From contig OZ244892.1 of the NCBI GenBank assembly GCA_965221465.1, positions 3,782,001 through 3,846,000 on the forward strand: DNA of 64,000 bases, written 5' to 3'. This DNA comes from Azophilus sp965221465. Lineage in GTDB: Bacteria; Pseudomonadota; Gammaproteobacteria; Pseudomonadales; Azotimanducaceae. A model generated the notes under the pieces. That model saw only the letters and a program-made list of their open reading frames with translations. It was not told where the DNA came from and made no database searches. The position numbers and the translations under genes are program-made. Positions 34,704 to 43,222 of the stretch are shown here, one piece after another; the first letter of the stretch is position 1; the number at the start of each line of letters is the position of its first letter.

Positions 34704-35725
34704 TGCGTGCGGTTGTCATGCGTCCTGATCGGTTATCCGTTGAAGAGCGTCCGGTACCTCGGCCCGGGGCTGGGCAGGTTCTGGTCAGAACGCTCGTCTG
34801 TGGAATCTGTGGCTCGGATGTACACCTATATCGCCACGCACAGAGTTTCCACGACATGGGTGTTGCTGCTGGGGTGCCAAAGGATACTCTGGATCGCGGC
34901 ATCATCTTGGGGCATGAGTTTGTCGGTGAGATTGTCGAGTATGGGCCAGCTACACAACAAACGCTCGCTATCGGAGCACGTGTCCTGAGCATACCGTTTC
35001 TTTCGAATGACCAGGACCGCCTGCCTCATGGTGCGACACCCTTTGTTGATGGCGCTTATGCAGAGTACTTTTTGCTGTCCGAAGAGTTTCTGCTATCAAT
35101 ACCTGACAACCTGGAAACCGAAGCGGCAGCATTGACCGAACCGCTGGCTATCGGTCTGCACGCTGTCAATGCTTCAACTGTCGTCGCCGAGCAGGTGGTC
35201 GTTCTCGGGTGCGGTCCTATTGGTCTGGCAGTGATCGCCGTTCTGAAGTCGCGAGGTTGTTATCAAATCATTGCGTCCGACCTGTCTTCATTTCGTTGCG
35301 ATCTTGCGGCACGAACCGGGGCAACCGTCATTGTGGATGCCAATCAAGCCTCCCCGTTCGATCACGTCGATGCGTCGATGTCTGTGGCCGTATACGACTG
35401 TACCGGGGTTAGCGGTATGATCGAGAGCAGTATCCAAGCTGTGCCGTGTGGTTCTGAAATCGTTGTAGTGGGGATTTCCCACGGACAGGAAGCAATCACT
35501 CCGTCCGTAGCTATTAGTAAGGAAGTCACGATTCGTTTTGTCAGCTTCTACGAACAGGATGAGTTTGCATCCGCTTTGCAGTTAATCGCGTCTGGAAGGA
35601 TTGATTGGCGATCCTGGATCTCCGAACAGGTGTCGTTGGATCAAGTTGCAAGTGCGTTCGAACGGCTCGCTACCAATGAAGAAACCGTGAAGATGCTGGT
35701 GAACCCAATGCTGCCTGACAGCTAG
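34703..35725 (+). CDS. Zinc-dependent alcohol dehydrogenase (MDR family)
   Basis: A 340-residue medium-chain dehydrogenase. It has VCGICGSDVHLYRH (catalytic Zn Cys), GHEFVGEIVEYG (Zn His-Glu), and VVVLGCGPIGLAVIAVLKSRG for NAD(P). The four-cysteine structural zinc loop is not evident, which is common in some MDRs. It would oxidise an alcohol or reduce a ketone made in the island's pathway. It is the last gene of the plus-strand arm; after it the GC content rises again. The 175 bases up to 35901 carry no recognisable gene. Confidence 0.9.
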   Translation: MRAVVMRPDRLSVEERPVPRPGAGQVLVRTLVCGICGSDVHLYRHAQSFHDMGVAAGVPKDTLDRGIILGHEFVGEIVEYGPATQQTLAIGARVLSIPFLSNDQDRLPHGATPFVDGAYAEYFLLSEEFLLSIPDNLETEAAALTEPLAIGLHAVNASTVVAEQVVVLGCGPIGLAVIAVLKSRGCYQIIASDLSSFRCDLAARTGATVIVDANQASPFDHVDASMSVAVYDCTGVSGMIESSIQAVPCGSEIVVVGISHGQEAITPSVAISKEVTIRFVSFYEQDEFASALQLIASGRIDWRSWISEQVSLDQVASAFERLATNEETVKMLVNPMLPDS

Positions 35726-35900
35726 TTTTTCACTCAAAGCCAGCGACGAGCGTTTGGAGAACGTCCGTGCCAACTTGACTGGACGCTTATTGCACGCGAG
35801 GCACAAGACCCGGTGGGTTGGAAGAGCATTATGCGGGACGAATACATGAATCACCGAGTGCCTCGAAAGGAGCCAAAGAGGCACGATCCCCGGAGACATC

Positions 35901-37514
35901 ATGAACAATCTCGACTTGTCGGATAATCGCGATCGGCTGCTGCCGAGTGTATTGCAGCTGCAAGCAGCAGCCATTCCGCAGCAGCGGTTTCTGGTATCCG
36001 ACCACGCCAGCCTGACCTTTCGAGAGGTCGACGAAATCAGCGCCCGGCTGGCAGCGGGCTTGTCCGAACTCGGCGTGACGAAAGGGGATCGTGTGGCGTT
36101 CTTTCTGAGCAACCGGGTTGAAGTGGTGCTGCTCGCGTTTGCGGTCAACAAACTCGGCGCCATCTGGACGCCGATCAATGCCGACTATCGTGGCGAATGG
36201 CTGCGCGACACACTGAGCCGTTGCCGCGCGCGGGTCATCGTTACCGACAGCCGGCAGGGCCCTCACCTGGCCAACGCCGGGGAAGCGACGGCAAACACCG
36301 CCCTTGTGGTGTTGGATCGTTGCAGAATTGCCGACCTGGAGGCCACGACGACGTACGAAACACTTCTGCAATACGAGCCCATGGACGTCGACTACTCGGC
36401 CTTCGACTATGGCGATTCCTGCTGCATATTGTGGACCTCCGGCACCACCGGCAAATCGAAAGGTGTACTTCAAAGCCACAACAACTGGATCCGTGCCGTA
36501 ACGGGCTGCAGCAGACAATTCCAGTCTGTCGCGGGCGATGTCATCTATTGCGCCCTGCCGCTCTACAATACGGCGGCGTGGATCACCAGCATATACCGCG
36601 CCCTCATCGAAGGCCTGCCCGTCGTCATCGAAGACAAGTTCTCGGTCAGCAACTTCATGAGCCGCATCCGTCAGTTCGAAGCCACTCAGACTTTCGTCAT
36701 AGGATCGATGGGGGTCTTTCTATGGAATACACCTGCACAGGATGACGACGCGGAAATCCCGCTTCGTGTCGCCGGCATCACGCCGATGCCACCGGATATT
36801 CTCGAACCCTTCCAGAAGCGTTTCGGTGTAAGGATTCTGCCCGGCGGGTTCGGCATGAGCGAGTTGCAGGCCGGGCTCACCCAGGGCCCGGGCATCGAGG
36901 GCGTTCCCCATCACGCCATGGGGTTCCCCTACGACGACATCGAACTGAAGCTGTGCGACAACGACGGGAACGAAGTCGCGCCAGGCGAACCCGGCGAGAT
37001 GTGGGTGAGAGCGCTGGCGCCCCACGTGTTGTTCAATGGCTATTTCGACAACCCGGAAGCAACCGCGGCCGCGTTCGAGGGCGAGTGGTTTCGCACCGGC
37101 GATATCGCCCGACAGGACCCGGACAATCGCGCCTATTTCTTCGTCGACCGGAAAAAGGACAGCGTACGGTTCGCCGGAAGGAATATCTCCACCATGGAGG
37201 TGGAGAGCGTTGCCAGACGCCATCCGGCGATACGGGACGTGGCCGTCTATGGCATACCTTCTGCCGTGCTGGCCAGCGAAGACGAGCTGAAACTCGATGC
37301 CGTTATCGAACCGGGAGAAACGCTCACACCCGAGGCGCTGTGTCAGTTCATCAACGAAAACGCGCCGCACTTCTTCGTGCCGCGATTCATCGACTTCGTC
37401 GACGAGTTGCCCTATACACCAACCAACAAGATCGAAAAATACAGGCTGCGGGACAAGGGCGTTGGAGAGCAGACCTGGGACCTGAAGGCGTCCGACTATA
37501 CCGTCAAGCGCTGA
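35901..37514 (+). CDS. Acyl-CoA ligase, CaiC/FadD17-type
   Basis: A 537-residue ANL ligase. Motifs are ILWTSGTTGKSKGVLQSH, GGFGMSELQAG (adenylate motif), GDIARQDPDNRAYFFVDRKKDSVRFAGRNIS and the C-terminal YTPTNKIEKYRL, with K in TNKIEK at the catalytic lysine position. It is full length. It belongs to the CaiC-like group that includes the steroid side-chain ligases of mycobacteria (FadD17, FadD19). Placed opposite the igr-like module it may activate a C3 or C5 steroid side chain; that is inference. It converges with the Ltp2-like gene through a Repeat B copy. Confidence 0.88.
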   Translation: MNNLDLSDNRDRLLPSVLQLQAAAIPQQRFLVSDHASLTFREVDEISARLAAGLSELGVTKGDRVAFFLSNRVEVVLLAFAVNKLGAIWTPINADYRGEWLRDTLSRCRARVIVTDSRQGPHLANAGEATANTALVVLDRCRIADLEATTTYETLLQYEPMDVDYSAFDYGDSCCILWTSGTTGKSKGVLQSHNNWIRAVTGCSRQFQSVAGDVIYCALPLYNTAAWITSIYRALIEGLPVVIEDKFSVSNFMSRIRQFEATQTFVIGSMGVFLWNTPAQDDDAEIPLRVAGITPMPPDILEPFQKRFGVRILPGGFGMSELQAGLTQGPGIEGVPHHAMGFPYDDIELKLCDNDGNEVAPGEPGEMWVRALAPHVLFNGYFDNPEATAAAFEGEWFRTGDIARQDPDNRAYFFVDRKKDSVRFAGRNISTMEVESVARRHPAIRDVAVYGIPSAVLASEDELKLDAVIEPGETLTPEALCQFINENAPHFFVPRFIDFVDELPYTPTNKIEKYRLRDKGVGEQTWDLKASDYTVKR

Positions 37515-37545
37515 CGCGAGCGCCGTGGCGGTTGCAGCGCCTTGT

Positions 37546-37640
37546 CCCGCATCCTTCGCCAACTTCCTGCTGCGCATGCCGATGCACTCGCGCAAGCGCC
37601 TCGACGCCCTCGCGACGAGAGTCGGTGACGGATGCGGGCT
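37546..37640. repeat. Repeat B, full copy between convergent genes
   Basis: The left arm begins CCCGCATCCTTCGCCAACTT and the right arm ends GTCGGTGACGGATGCGGGCT; they pair over about 20 bases. It occupies the whole gap between the ligase stop (37514) and the Ltp2-like stop (37639-37641), and its last two bases form part of that stop codon. Being symmetric between converging genes, it could act as a bidirectional terminator or transcript-stabilising hairpin. Confidence 0.8.
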
Positions 37641-38820
37641 ATCCCTCCGCGCCCAATATCAACCCGCTGGTGGGCACCCCCGTACCACCGGTGACCAGTA
37701 CGTGCTCGACGTCATCGACCTGATTGACCGATTCGCCCCGAACCTGGCGTACCCCTTCGAGAATACCGTTCATGCCGTGAATATAGGCTTCGCCGAGTTG
37801 ACCGCCATGCGTGTTGATGGGCGATTCGCCGTTGCGGGCATGCTGACCGTCACGCACGAACTCTTTTGCCCCACCACGTTCACAGAAACCGAACGCCTCC
37901 AGCTGCGGCAGCACGAACGGTGTGAAGTGATCGTAGAGCACGGCGGTTTGAAAGTGTGCGGGCTCGAGCCCGGACAATCGATACAGCCTTTGCGCGACGA
38001 TCTCCATCTCGGACAGTCGCGTCAGATCCTTGCGGTAATAGCTCGTCATCATCTGCTGATCGTCGCCCGCGCCCTGAGCCGCCGCTTCCACGAGCACGAC
38101 GGGTTTGTCGAGATGCTTCGCACGTTCGGCAGAAACCATGACCATAGCGCAAGCCCCATCGCTCTCCTGACAACAATCGAGCAAACGCAGGGGCTCGACG
38201 ATGAAGCGGGAATTCTGATGATCGTCCAGCGTAATCGGTTGCCGATAGAAGAACGCGGCGGGATTCGTTGCCGCAAAGTCTCGCGCCGCGACGCTGACAC
38301 GGCCCAGGTCTTCGCTGGTTGCGCCACTTTCGTACATCATGCGCTGGCCGACCATCGCTACCCAGGAAGCAGGCGTCATCAAGCCGTAAACCATGTACCA
38401 GCCCAACTGCACGGACATGAAGTTGTTCGGATGCTGCGGCAGCACGTTGGCCTGGCCGAAGCGGACGCCAGAGCGCTCGTTCATGGCGCGATAGATCACG
38501 ACCACGTCGGCAACACCCGAGGTAATGGCCATGGCGCCCTGCAACACCGGGGCGCAGGCCGCGCCGCCACCGTACTCGGTGCGGGAAAAGAAATTGAGCT
38601 GACGGCCTCCGATCAGACGATGTATTTCCACCTCCATGTTGTTGTCCATGGAATAGGTGGACATGCCGTCTACTTCAGCTGGATCGATGCCCGCGTCGGC
38701 GAGGGCCGCGCTGACGGCTTCGATCGCAAGCTGGATTTCACTGCGGCCCGAGTTCCTGGAAAACTCGGTGGCGCCTATGCCGGCAATGGCGGTCTTGCGG
38801 GCGATGGTTGCGTCAGTCAT
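37639..38820 (-). CDS. ltp2: Steroid side-chain aldolase (Ltp2/SCP-2 thiolase family)
   Basis: A 393-residue thiolase-superfamily protein. It aligns with Ltp2 of mycobacteria in two key places: Tyr296 in LYDHFTP and Tyr346 in GEAYIHGMNG. These match the tyrosines reported as catalytic in the steroid-CoA aldolase (Tyr294 and Tyr344 in the Thermomonospora enzyme). It would cleave the 17-hydroxy-3-oxo propionyl-CoA side chain retro-aldol fashion to a 17-keto steroid and propanoyl-CoA, needing the DUF35 part of ChsH2, encoded nearby at 40318-41277. Its start overlaps the MaoC gene's stop by four bases. Numbering is by my count; the catalytic assignment is from established knowledge. Confidence 0.85.
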   Translation of the reverse strand: MTDATIARKTAIAGIGATEFSRNSGRSEIQLAIEAVSAALADAGIDPAEVDGMSTYSMDNNMEVEIHRLIGGRQLNFFSRTEYGGGAACAPVLQGAMAITSGVADVVVIYRAMNERSGVRFGQANVLPQHPNNFMSVQLGWYMVYGLMTPASWVAMVGQRMMYESGATSEDLGRVSVAARDFAATNPAAFFYRQPITLDDHQNSRFIVEPLRLLDCCQESDGACAMVMVSAERAKHLDKPVVLVEAAAQGAGDDQQMMTSYYRKDLTRLSEMEIVAQRLYRLSGLEPAHFQTAVLYDHFTPFVLPQLEAFGFCERGGAKEFVRDGQHARNGESPINTHGGQLGEAYIHGMNGILEGVRQVRGESVNQVDDVEHVLVTGGTGVPTSGLILGAEG

Positions 38821-39230
38821 GCCGCTTCCTCCGCAAACGCCACGACAACGTTGCCGGAAACGTGGTTTCCCAGCCGGTTATCTCCCCGCACGGCCACATC
38901 CACAGTGCGTCGAGCCACGCTCACCGCCACCACTTCACCCCGCAGGCGCATGACATCGCCCGGATAGTTGGGCATGCCCAGTCTGATTGCCACCTTTCTG
39001 AGCCGGCTTCCCGCCCCGGACCAGTCCGAAACAAACCGGCCTACCAGACCATTGGTGGTGAGAATGTTCATGAAGATGTCCGGCGAACCGAGCGCCTGGG
39101 CCGCATCCTTGTCATGATGAACGTTCTGGTAGTCCCGGGTTGCCATGGCGCCACCGACAATCAGTTTGGCCGTGATGTCCATGGACTGCTCCGGCAACTC
39201 ATCGCCCACAGCTATGGATTCGAAATTCAC
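38817..39230 (-). CDS. chsH1: MaoC-like hydratase, ChsH1-like
   Basis: A 137-residue single hotdog protein. The MaoC region includes KLIVGGAMATRDYQNVHHDKDAAQALGSPDIFMNILTTNGLVGRFV, with Asp in ATRDYQNVHHD and a His at the hydratase position. Mycobacterial ChsH1 is of similar length and pairs with ChsH2 to hydrate the C17-C20 enoyl side chain. The order Ltp2, ChsH1, acyl-CoA dehydrogenase, ChsH2 here matches the igr operon. It overlaps both neighbours by four bases. Symbol given by gene order plus motif, not by alignment. Confidence 0.8.
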   Translation of the reverse strand: MNFESIAVGDELPEQSMDITAKLIVGGAMATRDYQNVHHDKDAAQALGSPDIFMNILTTNGLVGRFVSDWSGAGSRLRKVAIRLGMPNYPGDVMRLRGEVVAVSVARRTVDVAVRGDNRLGNHVSGNVVVAFAEEAA

Positions 39231-40318
39231 AAGCGAACTCCCGTATCGGATGTCTGCGCCAGAATCCGGCCCGCGTCACCGAGCTGAGCCCTGGCGCCAC
39301 CCAGCGAAAACTCGATCTGTTTGGAAGCCAGAAAATACCGGTGTATGGGAAACTCCCGATCGGCGCCAATGCCGCCATGCAGATGCTGAGCGGTGTGCGC
39401 GATGCGATGCCCGGCTTCGGCTGCCCACCACTTGGCGCTGCGGGCTTCCAAGGTGGCATCGAGCCCCTCGTTCAGGCGCCAGGCAGCCTGCCAGACCACT
39501 GAGCGCAAGGCCTCGCAATCGATATAACCGTCTGCGGCCCTGTGCGTGACTGCCTGAAAACTCGATATCGGTCTGCCGAATTGGTTGCGCTCGCCAACAT
39601 ATTCGACGGTCTGTTCCAGTGCTGCAGTGCTGACACCGAGTTGCAGCGCCGCCAACCCCGTCAACATCCGTTGCAGCGCCCACTCACAAGCCTCCGGTCC
39701 GGTCGCGACAACGTGTTCGGCATCGACCCGGTAACCATCGAAACGAAGTACGTCATGAGGTTCGCGACTGGTGTTTTTCTGCGCCTCGACCGTCATCCCG
39801 GGCCGATCGACAGATACGCAAACCAGTACGGTACCGGCGCGTTCGTCCTGTGCCGCAACCAGTGCGGCATCTGCGATGCGTGCATAGGGCACGTCGGGGA
39901 TGCTGCCGGTCAGCTTTCCACCCGCATGCACCGGTCGAGTTGCGTCAAGCGCAATGGAACAGATCCGCCGGCCTGCAGCGAGTTTCGACAGCAACGCCCT
40001 GGCCCAATCTGCCTCGCAGAACTGCTGTAGTGTCATTGCGGCAACGCTGTTGCAGAGCATCGGCACCGGCGCCAGCACCCGGCCCTGAGCTTCCAGCAAG
40101 CCAGCCAGTTCATCCATGCCCAAACCGGCGCCACCACAGGCTTCGTCGATGCAAAGCCCCACCAGGCCGGCTTCTGTCAGCACCTGCCAGAGTGACTTGT
40201 CCCAGGCTTCACCCGATCGATCGAACCGGGCCTGATAACCATCCGCCGTCTCGCCGCTGAAAATGTCAGCCGCGAGATCGGTGACCGCCGTGTAGTTTTC
40301 CGTTGCCGCAAAATCCAT
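39227..40318 (-). CDS. chsE1: Acyl-CoA dehydrogenase, ChsE1-like subunit
   Basis: A 363-residue ACAD with the compact length seen in heteromeric steroid ACAD subunits. NQFGRPISSFQAVTHRAADGYIDCEAL and AAEAGHRIAHTAQHLHGGIGADREFPIHRYFLASKQI are the C-terminal ACAD motifs. The start is the ATG at 40318, which overlaps the ChsH2-like stop as ATGA; a longer in-frame extension runs through that gene. It would dehydrogenate the propionyl-CoA side chain, probably with the ACAD encoded at 42047 as partner, since ChsE1-ChsE2 is an alpha2beta2 enzyme in mycobacteria. Confidence 0.8.
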   Translation of the reverse strand: MDFAATENYTAVTDLAADIFSGETADGYQARFDRSGEAWDKSLWQVLTEAGLVGLCIDEACGGAGLGMDELAGLLEAQGRVLAPVPMLCNSVAAMTLQQFCEADWARALLSKLAAGRRICSIALDATRPVHAGGKLTGSIPDVPYARIADAALVAAQDERAGTVLVCVSVDRPGMTVEAQKNTSREPHDVLRFDGYRVDAEHVVATGPEACEWALQRMLTGLAALQLGVSTAALEQTVEYVGERNQFGRPISSFQAVTHRAADGYIDCEALRSVVWQAAWRLNEGLDATLEARSAKWWAAEAGHRIAHTAQHLHGGIGADREFPIHRYFLASKQIEFSLGGARAQLGDAGRILAQTSDTGVRL

Positions 40319-41277
40319 CAGACAGGCTCCTCGACGGGTTTGAACTGGGGCAGGGTCAGACCTTCCTCGACTTCCTCGAAAAACACCTCGACCGGCATGC
40401 CGATGGCGATATCGCGTGGCTTTACGCCGGGTAGCTGGGTGACCAGCCGGGTTCCCTCTTCGAGTTCGACCAGAACGATCGGGTTCGGGTATTCGAACGG
40501 TGGAATCTCCGGGTAGTGCATGACAACGAAGCTGTACACCGTACCGCGGCCCGAAGATTCGACGGTATCCCACGACATCGACCGACATTGGCAACACATG
40601 GGCCCGGGTGGATGGCGCAGGGTTTCACAGGCCGTGCAGCGTTGAATGAGCAGTTTTCCTTCGTTGGCGCCATCCCAGAAAAAGTCGTTGTCGCCATTCT
40701 TCAATGGCGGCAACCGTTCGATCTGCATCGGGCCATCTGCTGCGGCCCGGGATTCGGCCCGGGTTGCAGGTGCATGGGGCTTGTATTGAAACACCCGAAA
40801 GCGCATCTCGCCGACCAGTTCGTCCCGCTGGTTGTAGTGTCGTGACAACTCGGTCACGAAGAACCCTGTACCGAGCGCCGTGATCTTCTCTGCAGAGATG
40901 GATTCGATCTGCGAAACAAAGCGAAGGTCGTCGCCGACCACCACATCGGCGAAGTATTCCTGTTCGCAATTGACCGCGACGACGGCCTCGTACCCAGCCG
41001 CCTCCATGGCCACCAGCGCCGCAAACGGGTTTGTTTCCGCAGAACCCGGGGGACGTACGCCCTCGTACCCTATCATGGTCCACACCTGCAGCATGGTGGG
41101 TGGCGCAACGACCTGGCCGGCATCGTTCAATTCAGGGGCACCCTGCACCTGCATCGCTTCGCACCACTGCCTGATCATCGGCGCATTCACCGTATCCCAG
41201 GACAGATAGGGGCCTGTTTCCTTCTGCAGAAATTCCGACTGCAGTCGGGCATGCAACTCAGTGGCAGCCTCGCTCAT
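40318..41277 (-). CDS. chsH2: ChsH2-like fusion: MaoC hydratase plus DUF35 (Zn ribbon/OB fold)
   Basis: A 319-residue two-domain protein. Residues 1-180 form an N-terminal hotdog (dehydratase-like: ETGPYLSWDTVNAPMIRQWCEAM, VVAPPTMLQVWTM). Residues 200-310 form DUF35, with the zinc-ribbon CTACETLRHPPGPMCCQC and an OB-fold ending LVTQLPGVKPRDIAIGMPVEVFFEE. This fusion is diagnostic of ChsH2, whose N-terminal part works with ChsH1 as hydratase and whose C-terminal part activates the Ltp2 aldolase. It is transcribed with them in four-base overlaps. Confidence 0.88.
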   Translation of the reverse strand: MSEAATELHARLQSEFLQKETGPYLSWDTVNAPMIRQWCEAMQVQGAPELNDAGQVVAPPTMLQVWTMIGYEGVRPPGSAETNPFAALVAMEAAGYEAVVAVNCEQEYFADVVVGDDLRFVSQIESISAEKITALGTGFFVTELSRHYNQRDELVGEMRFRVFQYKPHAPATRAESRAAADGPMQIERLPPLKNGDNDFFWDGANEGKLLIQRCTACETLRHPPGPMCCQCRSMSWDTVESSGRGTVYSFVVMHYPEIPPFEYPNPIVLVELEEGTRLVTQLPGVKPRDIAIGMPVEVFFEEVEEGLTLPQFKPVEEPV

Positions 41278-41293
41278 GGTGTTCCCTCCACAA

Positions 41294-41980
41294 CTATCGG
41301 TGCAGTGACGTCACTGCCGTGCTGTATCGCAGGCGTTCGACGGGCGGGTCGTTGCCGAACAACCCCCGGTAAAACAACGTCGCCAACCATTCCGACAACT
41401 CCGCTTCCGAATATTCGAACCGGCTCGACGCATCGTTGCGGTTGATGAAATAGTCACGGAGAAATCCCTCGCCGATGCTGCCGAGCGCAGACACGACGAG
41501 TTCGTTGTGGGCATCGGTCATGCCGCCTTGCGGGAATATCCTCGGCATCAGCGCCACCAGCTGGTGCAACCGACGTTGTTGTACGGTCCGCCAGCGGTTA
41601 CGCACGGCCGGGTCGGCAGCGGCCAGGTCGAACACACAGCGCATCATGCCCGGACTTGCGGAATATGCCCGGACAACAAATCGAGTATGGGCATGTATGC
41701 GGCCAAACCAGTCACCCCGCCGAACCCCGGCTTCAATCTCGTCGGTGGCGACGAACTGCTCGATAAACTCCTCCACGAGTTCATGAAAAAGCTCGTTCAG
41801 ATCGTCGAAGTATCGATAGAAAAGCCCGGTCGCCACACCTGCCTCGCCGGTGACGTCGGCAATTCGCACCTGGTGACAGGTCAGATTCTCGAGTGTTCGA
41901 CGGGCAGCATCCTTGAGCTTCGCCCTTGCCGCTTCGCCCCGAGGGCTCAGATTGGCTTGTTTCGTCGATCGTCCAGCCAT
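41294..41980 (-). CDS. TetR family transcriptional regulator (side-chain module)
   Basis: A 228-residue TetR regulator: AARAKLKDAARRTLENLTCHQVRIADVTGEAGVATGLFYRYFDDLNELFHELVEEFI contains the HTH. The remaining region is the effector domain. It is transcribed toward the igr-like genes, 16 bases upstream of the ChsH2-like gene, and diverges from the ACAD at 42047. A 44-bp palindrome begins two bases upstream of its ATG. I infer it represses both arms and responds to a steroid-CoA, as KstR/KstR2 do, but its HTH is not enough to place it with either. Confidence 0.92.
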   Translation of the reverse strand: MAGRSTKQANLSPRGEAARAKLKDAARRTLENLTCHQVRIADVTGEAGVATGLFYRYFDDLNELFHELVEEFIEQFVATDEIEAGVRRGDWFGRIHAHTRFVVRAYSASPGMMRCVFDLAAADPAVRNRWRTVQQRRLHQLVALMPRIFPQGGMTDAHNELVVSALGSIGEGFLRDYFINRNDASSRFEYSEAELSEWLATLFYRGLFGNDPPVERLRYSTAVTSLHR

Positions 41981-41982
41981 GC

Positions 41983-42026
41983 GCGCAATGTAGTTGAATG
42001 TAAATTCACTTTCAACTACATTGCGC
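41983..42026. promoter_or_regulatory. Operator palindrome for divergent TetR / acyl-CoA dehydrogenase genes
   Basis: Two perfectly matching 16-bp arms, GCGCAATGTAGTTGAA (41983-41998) and TTCAACTACATTGCGC (42011-42026), flank a 12-base AT-rich centre that is itself mostly symmetric. It lies two bases from the TetR start and 21 bases from the divergent ACAD start. The length suggests two overlapping TetR dimer sites. It matches neither the KstR nor the KstR2 consensus that I remember. Confidence 0.75.
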
Positions 42027-42046
42027 CCGGTTCATGGAGGCAGCGC

Positions 42047-43222
42047 ATGCGCATTGACTTTACCGACGAGCAGAAAGCACTCCGCCGCGAGTTGCGCGCC
42101 TATTTCAAAGACCTGATGACGCCGGAACTGCGCGATGCAACACGCGGTGTGGAAGGGGGCGATGCGTATAAATCGGTGATCCGGCAGATGGGCAAAGATG
42201 GCTGGCTGGCAATCGGCTGGCCGAAGGAATATGGCGGCCAAGGCCGCACCTGCGTCGAGCAGCTGATCTTTTTCGAAGAAGCCCAGGCCGCATACGCTCC
42301 GCTGCCTTTCGTGACCATCAACACCGTAGCCCCCGCACTCATGGAGCATGGGTCCGAGGCGCATAAGAGCTTTTTCCTGCCGAAAATTGCCGCCGGCGAG
42401 CTGCACTTCGCCATTGGCTATACAGAGCCCGGCGCCGGTACCGATCTTGCGTCGCTGACGACTCGGGCCGATCGAGTAGATGATCGCTGGGTGATCAACG
42501 GCACCAAGGTATTCACCTCTGCTGCGGAAGCCGCCGACTACATCTGGCTTGCAGCGAGAACCGATCAGAGCGCGGCGCGGCCTCACGACGGCATTTCGAT
42601 CATGATCGTCGATACCCGCGACCCGGGTTTCTCATTGAGCCCGATTCACACCGTCGGCGATATCCGCACCAACGTCACCTATTACAACGATGTGCAATGC
42701 AGCGACGACATGATTGCCGGCAAGCTCAACGGTGGGTGGCGCCTGATTACCTCACAACTCAATCACGAGCGCGTCGGCCTGGCCGCCATCGGCATTGCCG
42801 CCACCGCCGCATTCGAAGAGGTCATCGACTGGGCGCGCACGCCCGACGAAGCAGGCCGGCGACCCATCGATACACCGTGGATTCAGAGCACCCTGGCTGA
42901 AGCCAACAACCGCCTCGGCGCCATGCGGCTGCTGTCGATGCGCATGGCATGGGCCATGGATCGCGGCGAACCCGAGATGGCCTTTGCCAGCGCCATCAAG
43001 ACCTGCAGCGCCGAAACCACGATTCTCGTCTACAGATTGCTGATGGATGTGGTCGGTTCGACATCGACCCTGCGATGGGACAGCCCCGCAGCACGGATCG
43101 AGGGCGAACTCGAAGGGGGTTACCGGCGCTGGCAGGTCAATACCTACGGAGGCGGGGTCGTCGAGGTCATGCGCGATATCGTTGCCGCCGCCGGGCTTGG
43201 CATGAGAGGTTACCGGCGCTAG
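42047..43222 (+). CDS. chsE2: Acyl-CoA dehydrogenase, ChsE2-like subunit
   Basis: A 391-residue ACAD starting MRIDFTDEQKALRRELRAYFKDLMTPEL. The FAD/substrate block is ELHFAIGYTEPGAGTDLASLTTRA, and the C-terminus has RWQVNTYGGGVVEVMRDIVAAAGLGMRGY, where the GGGVxEVMRDI form resembles FadE28/ChsE-type steroid ACADs. It is divergent from the TetR gene across the palindrome; the ATG at 42047 follows TGGAGG. Most likely it partners the ChsE1-like protein from the opposite arm. Its TAG stop shares two bases with a Repeat B copy. Confidence 0.85.
   Translation: MRIDFTDEQKALRRELRAYFKDLMTPELRDATRGVEGGDAYKSVIRQMGKDGWLAIGWPKEYGGQGRTCVEQLIFFEEAQAAYAPLPFVTINTVAPALMEHGSEAHKSFFLPKIAAGELHFAIGYTEPGAGTDLASLTTRADRVDDRWVINGTKVFTSAAEAADYIWLAARTDQSAARPHDGISIMIVDTRDPGFSLSPIHTVGDIRTNVTYYNDVQCSDDMIAGKLNGGWRLITSQLNHERVGLAAIGIAATAAFEEVIDWARTPDEAGRRPIDTPWIQSTLAEANNRLGAMRLLSMRMAWAMDRGEPEMAFASAIKTCSAETTILVYRLLMDVVGSTSTLRWDSPAARIEGELEGGYRRWQVNTYGGGVVEVMRDIVAAAGLGMRGYRR

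Noticed and set aside
37546..37640. Repeat B considered as an integron attC-like recombination site or an intrinsic terminator.
   Set aside because: It lacks the GTTRRRY/RYYYAAC core boxes, no integrase is present, and there is no T-tract after the hairpin.
40319..40597. N-terminal extension of the ChsE1-like protein.
   Set aside because: It would run through the DUF35 domain of the ChsH2-like gene in another frame; the ATGA overlap at 40318 gives the standard ACAD N-terminus.
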